A DNA stretch of 64,000 nt from an uncultured Bacteroidota bacterium (GTDB taxonomy: Bacteria; Bacteroidota; Bacteroidia; Flavobacteriales; Flavobacteriaceae), in NCBI GenBank assembly GCA_902554655.1, contig CACDPE010000001.1, forward strand, positions 1 through 64,000. Direction: 5' to 3'. A model generated the notes under the pieces. That model made no database searches and was not told the DNA's origin. It worked only from the letters and a program-made list of their open reading frames with translations. This document shows, piece by piece, positions 49,078 to 58,266 of this stretch (positions are counted from its first letter, which is position 1; every line of letters begins with the position of its first letter). The position numbers were made by a program, and so were the translations under genes.

Positions 49078-49899
49078 ATGAAAAAATTATTTTTATTATT
49101 AATATTTATTTCTTCACTGAGTTTTTCTCAAGAATTTCAAGGAAAAGCTTTTTATATGTCAAAAATTAATGTAGACAAATCATGGATGGATAATCCTAGA
49201 TTTGCTAGTCGAAGGGGATACATGGAGGAAATGATTAAGAAAAACACTGAAAAAAATTACATTCTTGAATTCACCTCAACTGAATCTACTTACTCTGAAA
49301 GAGATAAAATTGATCTTGGTGAGTCTGGTGGATATAATTGGATGGCAAACTACATAGGTGATAACATTGGAAAGTTATATAAGAATATTCAAGAAAAAAT
49401 TGCTATAAATGAAACAGAAATGATGGGTAGATTTTTTCTCATTACAGATCCTCTTGAAACATCTAAGTGGAAAATGACTGGTGAATCAAAAAAAATTGGT
49501 CAATATACTTGTTTTAAAGCTGTATATGAAAAGGAAGTTCAGGAAAGAGTATTCAGTTTTGGATCTCAAAATCAAAATCAAAATCAAAATAATGTAAAAA
49601 CTAAGATGGTGGAAGTTTCTGCCTGGTTTACACCTGATATTCCAGTTTCTACTGGACCATCATGGTATCAAGGATTACCAGGGTTAATTCTTGAAGTAAA
49701 TGATGATAATACTACAATTTTGTGCACTAAAATTGTAATGAACCCTAGTGAAAAATCAAAAATCAAAAGACCTAAAAGAGGAAAAGTTATTAGTAATAAT
49801 GATTTTCTTGTTTTACAAGACCAAAAAAGACAAGAAGCAAGAGAGATGTGGCAAAAAATGAGAAGATCTGGAGGTAATCGATCATTTGCTAGAAACTAA
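49078..49899 (+). CDS. GLPGLI family secreted protein
   Basis: Signal peptide; WYQGLPGLILEVNDD motif. Confidence 0.93.
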   Translation: MKKLFLLLIFISSLSFSQEFQGKAFYMSKINVDKSWMDNPRFASRRGYMEEMIKKNTEKNYILEFTSTESTYSERDKIDLGESGGYNWMANYIGDNIGKLYKNIQEKIAINETEMMGRFFLITDPLETSKWKMTGESKKIGQYTCFKAVYEKEVQERVFSFGSQNQNQNQNNVKTKMVEVSAWFTPDIPVSTGPSWYQGLPGLILEVNDDNTTILCTKIVMNPSEKSKIKRPKRGKVISNNDFLVLQDQKRQEAREMWQKMRRSGGNRSFARN

Positions 49900-49909
49900 T
49901 ATAACATTA

Positions 49910-52679
49910 ATGAAAAGAGTATTTTTATTATTATTTCCACTATTTATATATTCACAATCCAGTATTAGTGGAAAAATAACAGACATTGATGGAAATTCAA
50001 TTATGGGAGCTAATATCATTGCTGTTAATAACGAAACTAATGTATTAGATGGTTTTGGTATTTCCAATGAAAATGGTTTTTATAGCCTGAATCTAAAAAA
50101 TGACACTGAATTTAATATTAAAGTTACATTTATTGGTTTTACACCTGTTGAGTTTAATTTAACTTTAAATCAAGATGTTACAAGAAATTTTGCTTTAGAG
50201 GAACAGGCCGAAGCTCTTGATGAAGTCGAAATTGTATACGAAATGCCTGTAACTATTAAAGGTGATACAATTGTTTACAGTGCAGATGCCTTCAATACTG
50301 GAACTGAAAAAAAACTTGCTGATGTTCTCAAAAATATGCCGGGTATAGAGGTTAATGATGATGGTGAGATTGAGGTAGAAGGACAGGTGGTTAGAAAAGT
50401 TCAAATTGAAGGAAAAGATTTTTTTGATGGTGACTCAAAATTGGCAACTCAAAATTTACCTGCTAAGGCCGTTGGTAAAGTAGAAGTTTTAAGAAATTTT
50501 ACTGAAAACAATCAGCTAAGAGATGTAACAAATAATGAAGATAATTTTGCGCTAAATATTAGGTTAAAAGATGGTCAAGATAAATTTTGGTTTGGAGAGA
50601 TAACCGCTGGTACAGGGCCAGATGATATTCATTTAATAGCGCCTAAAGTATTTTATTATTCAAAAAATTTTAACTTTTCTGTAATTGGAAATTCAAATGA
50701 TATTGGACAACCACCACTTTCAAGAAGAGATTTTTACAGATTTGGAGGTGGATTTAATAATTTAAATGCTAGAACTGGGACATCTATTAATATTAGCTCA
50801 GATATAGGTGGAATTAGTAATTTACAAAATAATAGAGCTAAATCAATTGAATCTGAATTACTTGCTACTAATTTTTCTGTATCAAATGAAAAAGGATTAG
50901 AAATTAGTGGTTTTACTATTTTCTCTTCAAACATTAATGAGATTGAAGAGAATATTAGCAGAACATATTTTACTAATAATGTTGTTGAAAACACTGGTAG
51001 AAATGTTCTTCAAAAAAATGAACTAGAGTTGTATAAATTTTCACTCGAATATGAACCAAGTGATATTTTACAACTAGAATATAATATATTATTAAATCAG
51101 AGTAATCAAGATGAAAACACTGATCTTACTTCAATGTATGGAAGAGGATTGAATCGTGTTAATGAAACGCTTGATATTGGAAGAGTACAAACACCATACT
51201 CTTTAAATCAAGAGTTAAAATTATATTATACAGCTGGTGAAAAAAATATTTTTTCACTTGAAGCTCAACACTTAGATCAAGAAGAAGATCCTATTGGTAA
51301 ATCTGTAAGGGAATTTAATCCTTTTTCGAGCTTGATAAATTTCGACTCAAATCAATCAAATTATAATACAACCCAAACTAGAAATATAAATACTAAGAAA
51401 TTTGAGACAAAATTCGACTATTATTATTTGATTAATGATCAATCTAATATTAACATTACCCTTGGAATAACAGATGTGAATCAAATTTATGCTTCTGATT
51501 TTTTTTCAAACTTTGGATAATGGTCAAATCAAAAATTTTAGTGATCAAGCTTATGTTAATGATGTTGATTTTAATTTCACAGATACATATATTGCACTTA
51601 AGTACAGACTAAAAACCGGTATTTTCACATTTGATCCTGGTTTAACTTTGCACTCGTACAATACAAATAATAATCAATATGGTGATTATTTTGAATCAAA
51701 AATTAGTGATGTAAGACCAGATTTTAGATTGAATTTACAATTTAAAAAAACAGAAAGTTTAAGATTAACATATAGAGAAACAACTCAATTTACTGATGTG
51801 AATAATCTTGCTAAGGCTTATGTTTTTAACAGTTACAACAGTTTATTTCAGGGAGAGCCTGAATTAGAAACATCTAAGGTTATTAATTACAATCTTAATT
51901 ACAGAAGCATTAATCAATTTACATTTACAAATGTTTTTGCTGGAGCTAATTATTCAAAAAGATCCAATTCAATTCAATCTCGAACAACTTTGGTTGGTGT
52001 AAACCAAGTTAGAAAGCCAGTTAACTCAAGTTTTCCGAGAGAATCATATTCTTTATATGGTCGTATTGATAAAAGAACTAAAAATCTAAAAGGTGAGATT
52101 GGTGTAAATTATAACTTTAGTGAATTCAATAATATTGTTAATAATCAAATAAGTAAGACTGAAAATTTAGGCCAAAATTATACAATTAGTTTAGCGACAA
52201 ATTTTAGAGACAAACCAAACGTAGAAGTTGGATATAGATATAATATAAATAAATACAACAATAGTGTTAGTTCTGTAGAGAATATTTTCTACAGGGAAAC
52301 ACCTTATGTAAGGGTTGATGCTTACTTTGGGAAAGGTTTTGTTTTTAATTCAGAGTATAGTTACAACTACTATAAAAATCAAGATGAGGTATTAAATAAC
52401 TTTAGATTTTGGGATGCAGATTTATCATTTGAAAAAGAAGGCTCGAAGTGGGAATATAGTATTGGAGTAACAAATATTTTGAATGATCAATCAATTAACA
52501 GAGACTCTGCTACAAACTTATCCTCTCAAACAAGGATGTATTTAATTCAGCCTAGATATATTTTATTTAAATTAAAATATGATTTGACTGCATTTGGAGG
52601 TGGAAAAAAATCTGATAACAAAAAATCAGATACTGGATCACTACCCAGAGGAAATAGAGGTGGAGGTAAGCTCAAATAA
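49910..52679 (+). CDS. Outer membrane receptor-like barrel protein with CarboxypepD_reg-like N-terminus; interrupted by +1 frameshift at T8 (51499-51506)
   Basis: ORFs 49910-51520 and 51489-52679 are two halves of one protein (SGKITDIDGNSIMGANII...IKGDTIVYSADAF...; continuation NGQIKNFSDQAYVNDVDFNF...). Removing one T joins them as ASDFFQTLDNGQIKNF. Confidence 0.85.
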
Positions 52680-52697
52680 GTAAATTTATTTATAATT

Positions 52698-53726
52698 TTG
52701 AATGTGCTACTCAGGTTTTTCAAAATTATTTTTTTATTTTTTTCTCCTTTATTATTTTCTCAAAACGCACTTGAAAATTTTTTACTTGCATCAAAAGATG
52801 ATACCCAAAAGTTGTTTGGAAACTATTTAAAACCTGCATTAAAGGGTTCATTATATTTAATGAATTCTGGTTGGTATTCTACTGCAAAAGTTCATAAGAA
52901 GCTGGGCTTTGATTTAACAATTTCCTTGAACTCTATTATAGTTCCTCAAGGGGATAAATCGTTTGATATTTCAAATTTTAAATTAATTAAATCTGAAGTA
53001 AATAAGTTGCCTTCAATATTTGGTGATTCAAAAAATGAGGAACTAAATGTTATAATTCCTAAAAGTGATTTACATCCGCAACTTAAAGCAACATTTTTTT
53101 CACCAGCCGGTATTAAAGATCAGCTTCCATTAGGAATTGTTTCATCACCATCAATTCAAGCCTCGATTGGTTTACCTTTTAAATCTGAAATTACATTAAG
53201 ATATTTACCGGAGTACAACAGAAACAGAGTTTACTTCTCAAATTATGGTGTTGGATTTAAACATGATATTTTACAATATTTAACTTTTTTGAAAAAAACT
53301 CCTGCTCTAAACGTATCTGCTTTTGGTGCTTATTCATTTATGAAAATAAATTATGATATTCAATCATCAAACAAGTTTAGAGGCATTAATCAAATTGCAG
53401 AATTTGATATTAATAATTATAAATTTCAGATTTTAAGTTCCTTCGATCTAAAAATTTTTGAGTTTTATGGAGGCATTGGTATTTCAGGTGGAAAATCTTC
53501 TTTTTCAATTAGTGGGGAATACGAGTTAAACTATGTAGTGGATGGTGATTCTAATACTAAATTTCCAATTAATATTTCTGATCCAGTTGAAATTAATTAT
53601 TCTATACATGAACTTATTAAGAATCTTGGACTTAAATTTAAATTTCTTTTTTTTCATGCCTTTATTGACTATACATTTCAAGAGTACGATGTAGTGACAA
53701 TAGGAACATCAATAAATTTTAGATAA
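52698..53726 (+). CDS. DUF6588-like outer membrane protein
   Basis: Signal peptide; ALENFLLASKDDTQKLFGNYLKPALKGSLYLMNSGWYSTAKVHKKLGFDL. Confidence 0.72.
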   Translation: MNVLLRFFKIIFLFFSPLLFSQNALENFLLASKDDTQKLFGNYLKPALKGSLYLMNSGWYSTAKVHKKLGFDLTISLNSIIVPQGDKSFDISNFKLIKSEVNKLPSIFGDSKNEELNVIIPKSDLHPQLKATFFSPAGIKDQLPLGIVSSPSIQASIGLPFKSEITLRYLPEYNRNRVYFSNYGVGFKHDILQYLTFLKKTPALNVSAFGAYSFMKINYDIQSSNKFRGINQIAEFDINNYKFQILSSFDLKIFEFYGGIGISGGKSSFSISGEYELNYVVDGDSNTKFPINISDPVEINYSIHELIKNLGLKFKFLFFHAFIDYTFQEYDVVTIGTSINFR

Positions 53727-53774
53727 AATTTGTTTTTCAATTTTTTTTTCACAAAATTTGTTAAATATTCAATA

Positions 53775-53823
53775 GAGGATCGATTTGACTGATTGCAACC
53801 TCATAAAAAAAGTGCTAAAGCAG
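53775..53823 (+). promoter_or_regulatory. SAM-II-type riboswitch upstream of metY
   Basis: GAGG-ATCGATTTGACTGATTGCAA-CCTC-ATAAAAAAAGTGCTAAAGCAG aligns by eye with the SAM-II consensus (P1, GATTT..TTGCAA loop, 3' GCTAAA); CTG/CAG can form the distal pseudoknot pairs. Confidence 0.78.
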
Positions 53824-53883
53824 AAGCTTTTCACCCAGTTCAGTTTTGTCAAATCACCCTCTTATAAAATAAATTTTAATACT

Positions 53884-55179
53884 ATGGGAAACCAAAAACT
53901 TTCAACTAAAGCTCTTCATGCAGGGCATGATACAAGCTTAACACAGGGAACAAGAGCTGTTCCTCTCTATCAATCAACATCATATGTTTTTAATAATGCC
54001 GAACATGCTGCAAACCTTTTTGCCTTGGCTGAACCTGGCTACATTTATACGAGGTTAAATAACCCAACAAATGATGTTTTAGAACAAAGACTAGCCTCGC
54101 TTGAGGGTGGAATTGGAGCAGTTGTTACAGCAGGTGGAACTGCAGCAATTTCAACTACACTTTTGACATTGCTTAGATCTGGTGATCATATTGTAGCTTC
54201 AAATAGTTTATATGGCGGAACGTATAATCTTTTGAATGTAACACTCCCTAGGCTAGGTATTACGACTACATTCGTCGATCCTTCAAATCCAGAAAATTTT
54301 GCTGAAGCTGTTCAAGAAAATACAAGAGCTTTCTTTGCAGAATCTTTGGGTAATCCTAAACTAGATGTTTTAGATTTATCTGAAATATCAAAGAGAGCTA
54401 AAGCTGCAAAAGTTCCTTTCATAGTTGATAATACAGTTGCCACTCCCGCTCTACTTAGACCTATTGAGCATGGTGCTGATATTGTCATACATTCTTTGAC
54501 AAAATATATCAATGGTAATGGAACCGCTCTTGGTGGTGTAATAATTGATGCTGGAAAATTTGACTGGTCTAACGGAAAATTCCCTGAGTTTACAGAGCCT
54601 TCAGCAGGTTACCACGGGTTAGTCTATCATGATGTATTAGCTGAGGCTTCATTTATTGCAAAAGCAAGAATAGAAGGATTAAGAGATTTGGGTGCAGCCC
54701 TCAGTCCATTTAATGCTTTTCAAATTTTGCAAGGCTTAGAAACTTTGGATGTAAGAATGAAGAGGCACAGTGAAAATGCTTTAAGTTTATCCAAATGGTT
54801 AGAGTCAAAGGAAGAAGTAACCTGGGTTAATTATCCTGGATTAAAGAGCAGTAAATATAAAAGTCTTTCCGATAAATACTTACCAAATGGTCAAAGTGGA
54901 ATTGTCACTTTTGGAGTAAAAGGTGGTTATGAAAGTGCTAAGACAGTTGCTGATAAAACCCAAATATTCTCTTTACTTGCAAATATTGGAGATTCTAAAT
55001 CTTTGATTATTCACCCAGCTAGTACAACTCATCAACAATTGAATGATGAGCAACAAGAAACGACGGGAGTAACTAAAGATCTTATTAGGCTTTCAGTTGG
55101 GTTGGAAGACATAGATGATTTAAAAGGAGATTTAGAATTTGCATTTTCACAAATAGATTCTAAGGTTCTAACTTCATAA
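53884..55179 (+). CDS. metY: O-acetylhomoserine aminocarboxypropyltransferase / sulfhydrylase
   Basis: LSTKALHAGHDTSLTQGTRAVPLYQSTSYVF, YTRLNNPTNDVLEQRLA, HSLTKYINGNG. ATG 53884 preferred; ORF-track start lies within the riboswitch. Confidence 0.93.
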   Translation: MGNQKLSTKALHAGHDTSLTQGTRAVPLYQSTSYVFNNAEHAANLFALAEPGYIYTRLNNPTNDVLEQRLASLEGGIGAVVTAGGTAAISTTLLTLLRSGDHIVASNSLYGGTYNLLNVTLPRLGITTTFVDPSNPENFAEAVQENTRAFFAESLGNPKLDVLDLSEISKRAKAAKVPFIVDNTVATPALLRPIEHGADIVIHSLTKYINGNGTALGGVIIDAGKFDWSNGKFPEFTEPSAGYHGLVYHDVLAEASFIAKARIEGLRDLGAALSPFNAFQILQGLETLDVRMKRHSENALSLSKWLESKEEVTWVNYPGLKSSKYKSLSDKYLPNGQSGIVTFGVKGGYESAKTVADKTQIFSLLANIGDSKSLIIHPASTTHQQLNDEQQETTGVTKDLIRLSVGLEDIDDLKGDLEFAFSQIDSKVLTS

Positions 55180-56139
55180 ATGGAACATAACCTATCTTAC
55201 ATTAATGTAAGAGATGTAAAAATTTTTTCAGGTAGGAAGGTTGATTTTCAACTTTCCTACCAAATTTTTGGTAAAGATTATAAATCATACCCAGTTGTTG
55301 TAATAAATCACTCTCTCACAGGTAATTCAAATGTAACAGGAAAAGATGGATGGTGGAATAATCTAGTTGGGGATAACAAATTAATTGATACTAAGAAATA
55401 TGCAGTATTGTCTTTTAATATTCCTGGTAATTGTTTTGGAAACGAATTAAATGATTTTATTGATGAATTAATCCTTGGTGATATTGCAAAAGTTTTTAAT
55501 AAAGCAATTCAACAATTAGGTATTTTTAAGGTACACACATTGATAGGAGGTTCGATAGGTGGTGGTTTAGTTTGGGAAATGGGTGTTTTGGAACCTGATC
55601 TTTTTGAGAACCTCGTTCCAATTGCAGCGGATTATAAATCTTCAGACTGGTTGATAGCAAATACTCATCTTCAATCAAAATTATTAGAAAATTCATCTGA
55701 TCCCATATTTGATGCAAGACTTCACGCAATGCTTACTTACAGAAATCCTATATCACTTAATAATAGATTTAAAAATCAATATGATGGTAAAGTTAGAAAG
55801 GTTAAAAATTGGTTGGATTTTCATGGAGAAACTCTAAAAAATAGATTTAATTTGGATGCATACAAAACCATGAATAGATTTCTTTCTTCAATAGATGTTG
55901 AGTCTTATTCTAATTCTAGTATTGATAAATTGATCAATAAGGTAAATAGTAATATATATATTCTATCTATTGACTCGGATTTACTTTTTACAGATAATGA
56001 ACAGAGAAATATTTATAAAAAAATAAGTTTAATTAAACAAAATATTTACTACTTTCAAATTAAATCAGATCACGGTCACGACGCTTTTTTCATTGAATAT
56101 GATCAAATTAATAATTTTTTAAAAGATTGCTTTTTGTAA
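55180..56139 (+). CDS. metX: Homoserine O-acetyltransferase-like alpha/beta hydrolase
   Basis: INHSLTGNSNVTGKDGWWNNLVG, FNIPGNCFG, LIGGSIGGGLVWEM, SDHGHDAFFIEYD. Confidence 0.88.
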   Translation: MEHNLSYINVRDVKIFSGRKVDFQLSYQIFGKDYKSYPVVVINHSLTGNSNVTGKDGWWNNLVGDNKLIDTKKYAVLSFNIPGNCFGNELNDFIDELILGDIAKVFNKAIQQLGIFKVHTLIGGSIGGGLVWEMGVLEPDLFENLVPIAADYKSSDWLIANTHLQSKLLENSSDPIFDARLHAMLTYRNPISLNNRFKNQYDGKVRKVKNWLDFHGETLKNRFNLDAYKTMNRFLSSIDVESYSNSSIDKLINKVNSNIYILSIDSDLLFTDNEQRNIYKKISLIKQNIYYFQIKSDHGHDAFFIEYDQINNFLKDCFL

Positions 56140-56143
56140 TTTA

Positions 56144-56175
56144 TTTTGAAAATTAAATTATCTGATGTATTTTTG
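56144..56175 (+). promoter_or_regulatory. Bacteroidota-type promoter for aromatic operon
   Basis: TTTTG (56144-56148), 19-bp spacer, TATTTTTG (56168-56175) matching TTG-N19-TAnnTTTG. Confidence 0.75.
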
Positions 56176-56182
56176 AAAAAAT

Positions 56183-56236
56183 ATGAACAAAACCTATAAC
56201 AAAAAATTCTATTTCTACTTTTACTATTCAAGTTAA
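56183..56236 (+). CDS. Phe/Tyr leader peptide MNKTYNKKFYFYFYYSS
   Basis: ATG AAC AAA ACC TAT AAC AAA AAA TTC TAT TTC TAC TTT TAC TAT TCA AGT TAA; seven consecutive aromatic codons between metX and pheA. Confidence 0.88.
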   Translation: MNKTYNKKFYFYFYYSS

Positions 56237-56272
56237 AGAAGGATTTTTTGTTATTATATAAATAAATAAATC

Positions 56273-56303
56273 AAAGAGTCCTGAATTTCAGGACTTTTTT
56301 TTT
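56273..56303 (+). terminator. Attenuator terminator hairpin (3:4) before pheA
   Basis: aaagAGTCCTGAattTCAGGACTtttttttt; overlaps the antiterminator pairing 56240-56250 with 56272-56282. Confidence 0.93.
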
Positions 56304-56308
56304 GGATT

Positions 56309-57127
56309 ATGAAAATAGCAATTCAGGGAATATCAGGATCTTATCACGATCAAGTAGCTAAAATTTACTTTGGAAATGAATGTACAATATTAGACTGTAT
56401 GACGTTTGATGAAGTAGTTTTATCTGTTAAAGATGGGGTGTCCGATTTTGGGGTAATGGCTATTGAAAATTCAATTGCTGGTTCATTGATACCAAATTAT
56501 TCACTAATTGATGAAAATAATTTAAAAATTATTGGAGAGTCTTATATAAATATAAATCACCAATTGATGGTAGCACCTGGTGTCAAAATTGATGATATAA
56601 AAACTATTTCATCACATCCCATGGCTCTTCTCCAATGTAAAGATTTTTTAAAAAATTCAAATAAATTAATATTAGAAGATAAAGATACAGCTGAAGTTGC
56701 AAACAAGATTTCTAAAAATAATTTAACTGATATGGCTGCAATCGCAAGTAATAAAGCTGCAGAAATATATGGCTTGGATATAATTGAAAAGAATATTCAA
56801 ACAATCAAAAATAATGAGACTAGATTTGTGATTTTATCAGCTGAAGATTCATTGAATTCAAATATAGAAAAAAACAAGGCTTCATTAAAGTTAATTTTAA
56901 ATCATAGTAATGGAAGTTTAGCTAAGGTTTTAAATATTTTCCACAATTATAATATCAATCTAACAAAAATTCAATCTATTCCTGTAATCGAAACACCCTG
57001 GAAATACTCATTTTTTATTGATGTAACTTTTACAAATATCAATGATTATACTAATGCAATAAAAAATGTTAAACTAAATTCGGAGTTGCTTAAGGAATTT
57101 GGTTTATATAAAAGTGAAAAGTTATGA
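56309..57127 (+). CDS. pheA: Prephenate dehydratase
   Basis: IAIQGISGSYHDQVA, FGVMAIENSIAGSLIPNYSLI, NNETRFVIL, ACT domain with ESP-like KIQSIPV. Confidence 0.95.
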   Translation: MKIAIQGISGSYHDQVAKIYFGNECTILDCMTFDEVVLSVKDGVSDFGVMAIENSIAGSLIPNYSLIDENNLKIIGESYININHQLMVAPGVKIDDIKTISSHPMALLQCKDFLKNSNKLILEDKDTAEVANKISKNNLTDMAAIASNKAAEIYGLDIIEKNIQTIKNNETRFVILSAEDSLNSNIEKNKASLKLILNHSNGSLAKVLNIFHNYNINLTKIQSIPVIETPWKYSFFIDVTFTNINDYTNAIKNVKLNSELLKEFGLYKSEKL

Positions 57128-58266
57128 TTAAAGTAGCTGAAAGATTAAATCATATTGAAGAATATTACTTTTCAAAAAAATTAAGGGAGGTAAAGAAACT
57201 TGAGAAGGATGGTAAACCAATAATCAATATGGGCATAGGAAGTCCTGATATTTTACCTCCAAAAAAAATATCTCAGTCTTTACAAAAATCATTAAATCAT
57301 GAAAATGCTCATAGATACCAGAGTTACAAGGGGATAGATTTACTTAGAGAATCAATTAAAAATTTTTATAAATCTAATTATAATGTTGAATTAAACTCTG
57401 ATAATAATATTCTTCCATTACTTGGATCAAAAGAAGGGATTATGCATATCTCACTAGCATTTTTAAATCCTGGTGATGAGGTATTAATCCCTGATCCTGG
57501 TTATCCAACTTATACATCAGTTACAAATATTGTTGGTGCAAAACCGATATATTTTGATTTAACTGAAGAAAATTCTTGGCTACCAGATATTGATAAATTA
57601 AATCAATTGAATTTATCTAAAGTTAAACTTATGTGGATTAATTATCCAAATATGCCAACTGGTTCTGACTTAGACACAGTCAAGTTTGAAGAACTTATTT
57701 CGTTTGCTAAACAAAATGAAATTTTATTGATTAATGATAATCCATATAGTTTTATACTAAATAAAAATCCAAAAAGTATATTATCAATTGAAAACTCAAT
57801 TGATTATTGCATGGAATTAAACTCACTTAGCAAGTCATTTAATATGTCAGGTTGGAGAGTTGGAATGCTCTTAGGTTCAAAAAGAAATATCGATTGTGTT
57901 TTAAAAATAAAATCCAATATGGATTCCGGTATGTTTTATGGAGTTCAAATGGGTGCTGTAAAAGCTTTAAAATTAGATAGTAGTTGGTTTAATAAAATCA
58001 ATGATATGTATTTAAAAAGAAAAAAAATTGTTTTAGAAATATGTGACATTTTAAACTTATCATATGATCCTAAATCAGTTGGAATGTTTGTTTGGGCAAA
58101 AATTAATTCAAATAAATCATCAAAAGAATTAACTGATTATTTATTGTATGAAAAAAATATTTTTGTTACACCAGGATTTATTTTTGGAAAAAATGGTGAA
58201 GGATATATTCGTTTTTCATTGTGTTTAGATGAGCAATTAATTACTAAAGCAAAAAGTAGATTATAA
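57124..58266 (+). CDS. Class I/II aminotransferase
   Basis: INMGIGSPDILPP, LGSKEGIMHISLAFLNPGDEVLIPDPGYPTY, SLSKSFNMSGWRVGM (PLP lysine). Confidence 0.95.
   Translation: MIKVAERLNHIEEYYFSKKLREVKKLEKDGKPIINMGIGSPDILPPKKISQSLQKSLNHENAHRYQSYKGIDLLRESIKNFYKSNYNVELNSDNNILPLLGSKEGIMHISLAFLNPGDEVLIPDPGYPTYTSVTNIVGAKPIYFDLTEENSWLPDIDKLNQLNLSKVKLMWINYPNMPTGSDLDTVKFEELISFAKQNEILLINDNPYSFILNKNPKSILSIENSIDYCMELNSLSKSFNMSGWRVGMLLGSKRNIDCVLKIKSNMDSGMFYGVQMGAVKALKLDSSWFNKINDMYLKRKKIVLEICDILNLSYDPKSVGMFVWAKINSNKSSKELTDYLLYEKNIFVTPGFIFGKNGEGYIRFSLCLDEQLITKAKSRL

Noticed and set aside
49567-49592. Short AAAATC tandem repeat (QNQNQNQN)
   Set aside because: Only about four copies, within coding frame (6-bp unit so no phase variation), low complexity.
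53785-53883. Upstream extension of the MetY ORF (MTDCNLIKKVLKQKLF...)
   Set aside because: Extension lies inside the SAM-II-like element and does not resemble MetY N-termini; ATG at 53884 begins the conserved KLSTKALHAGHD.
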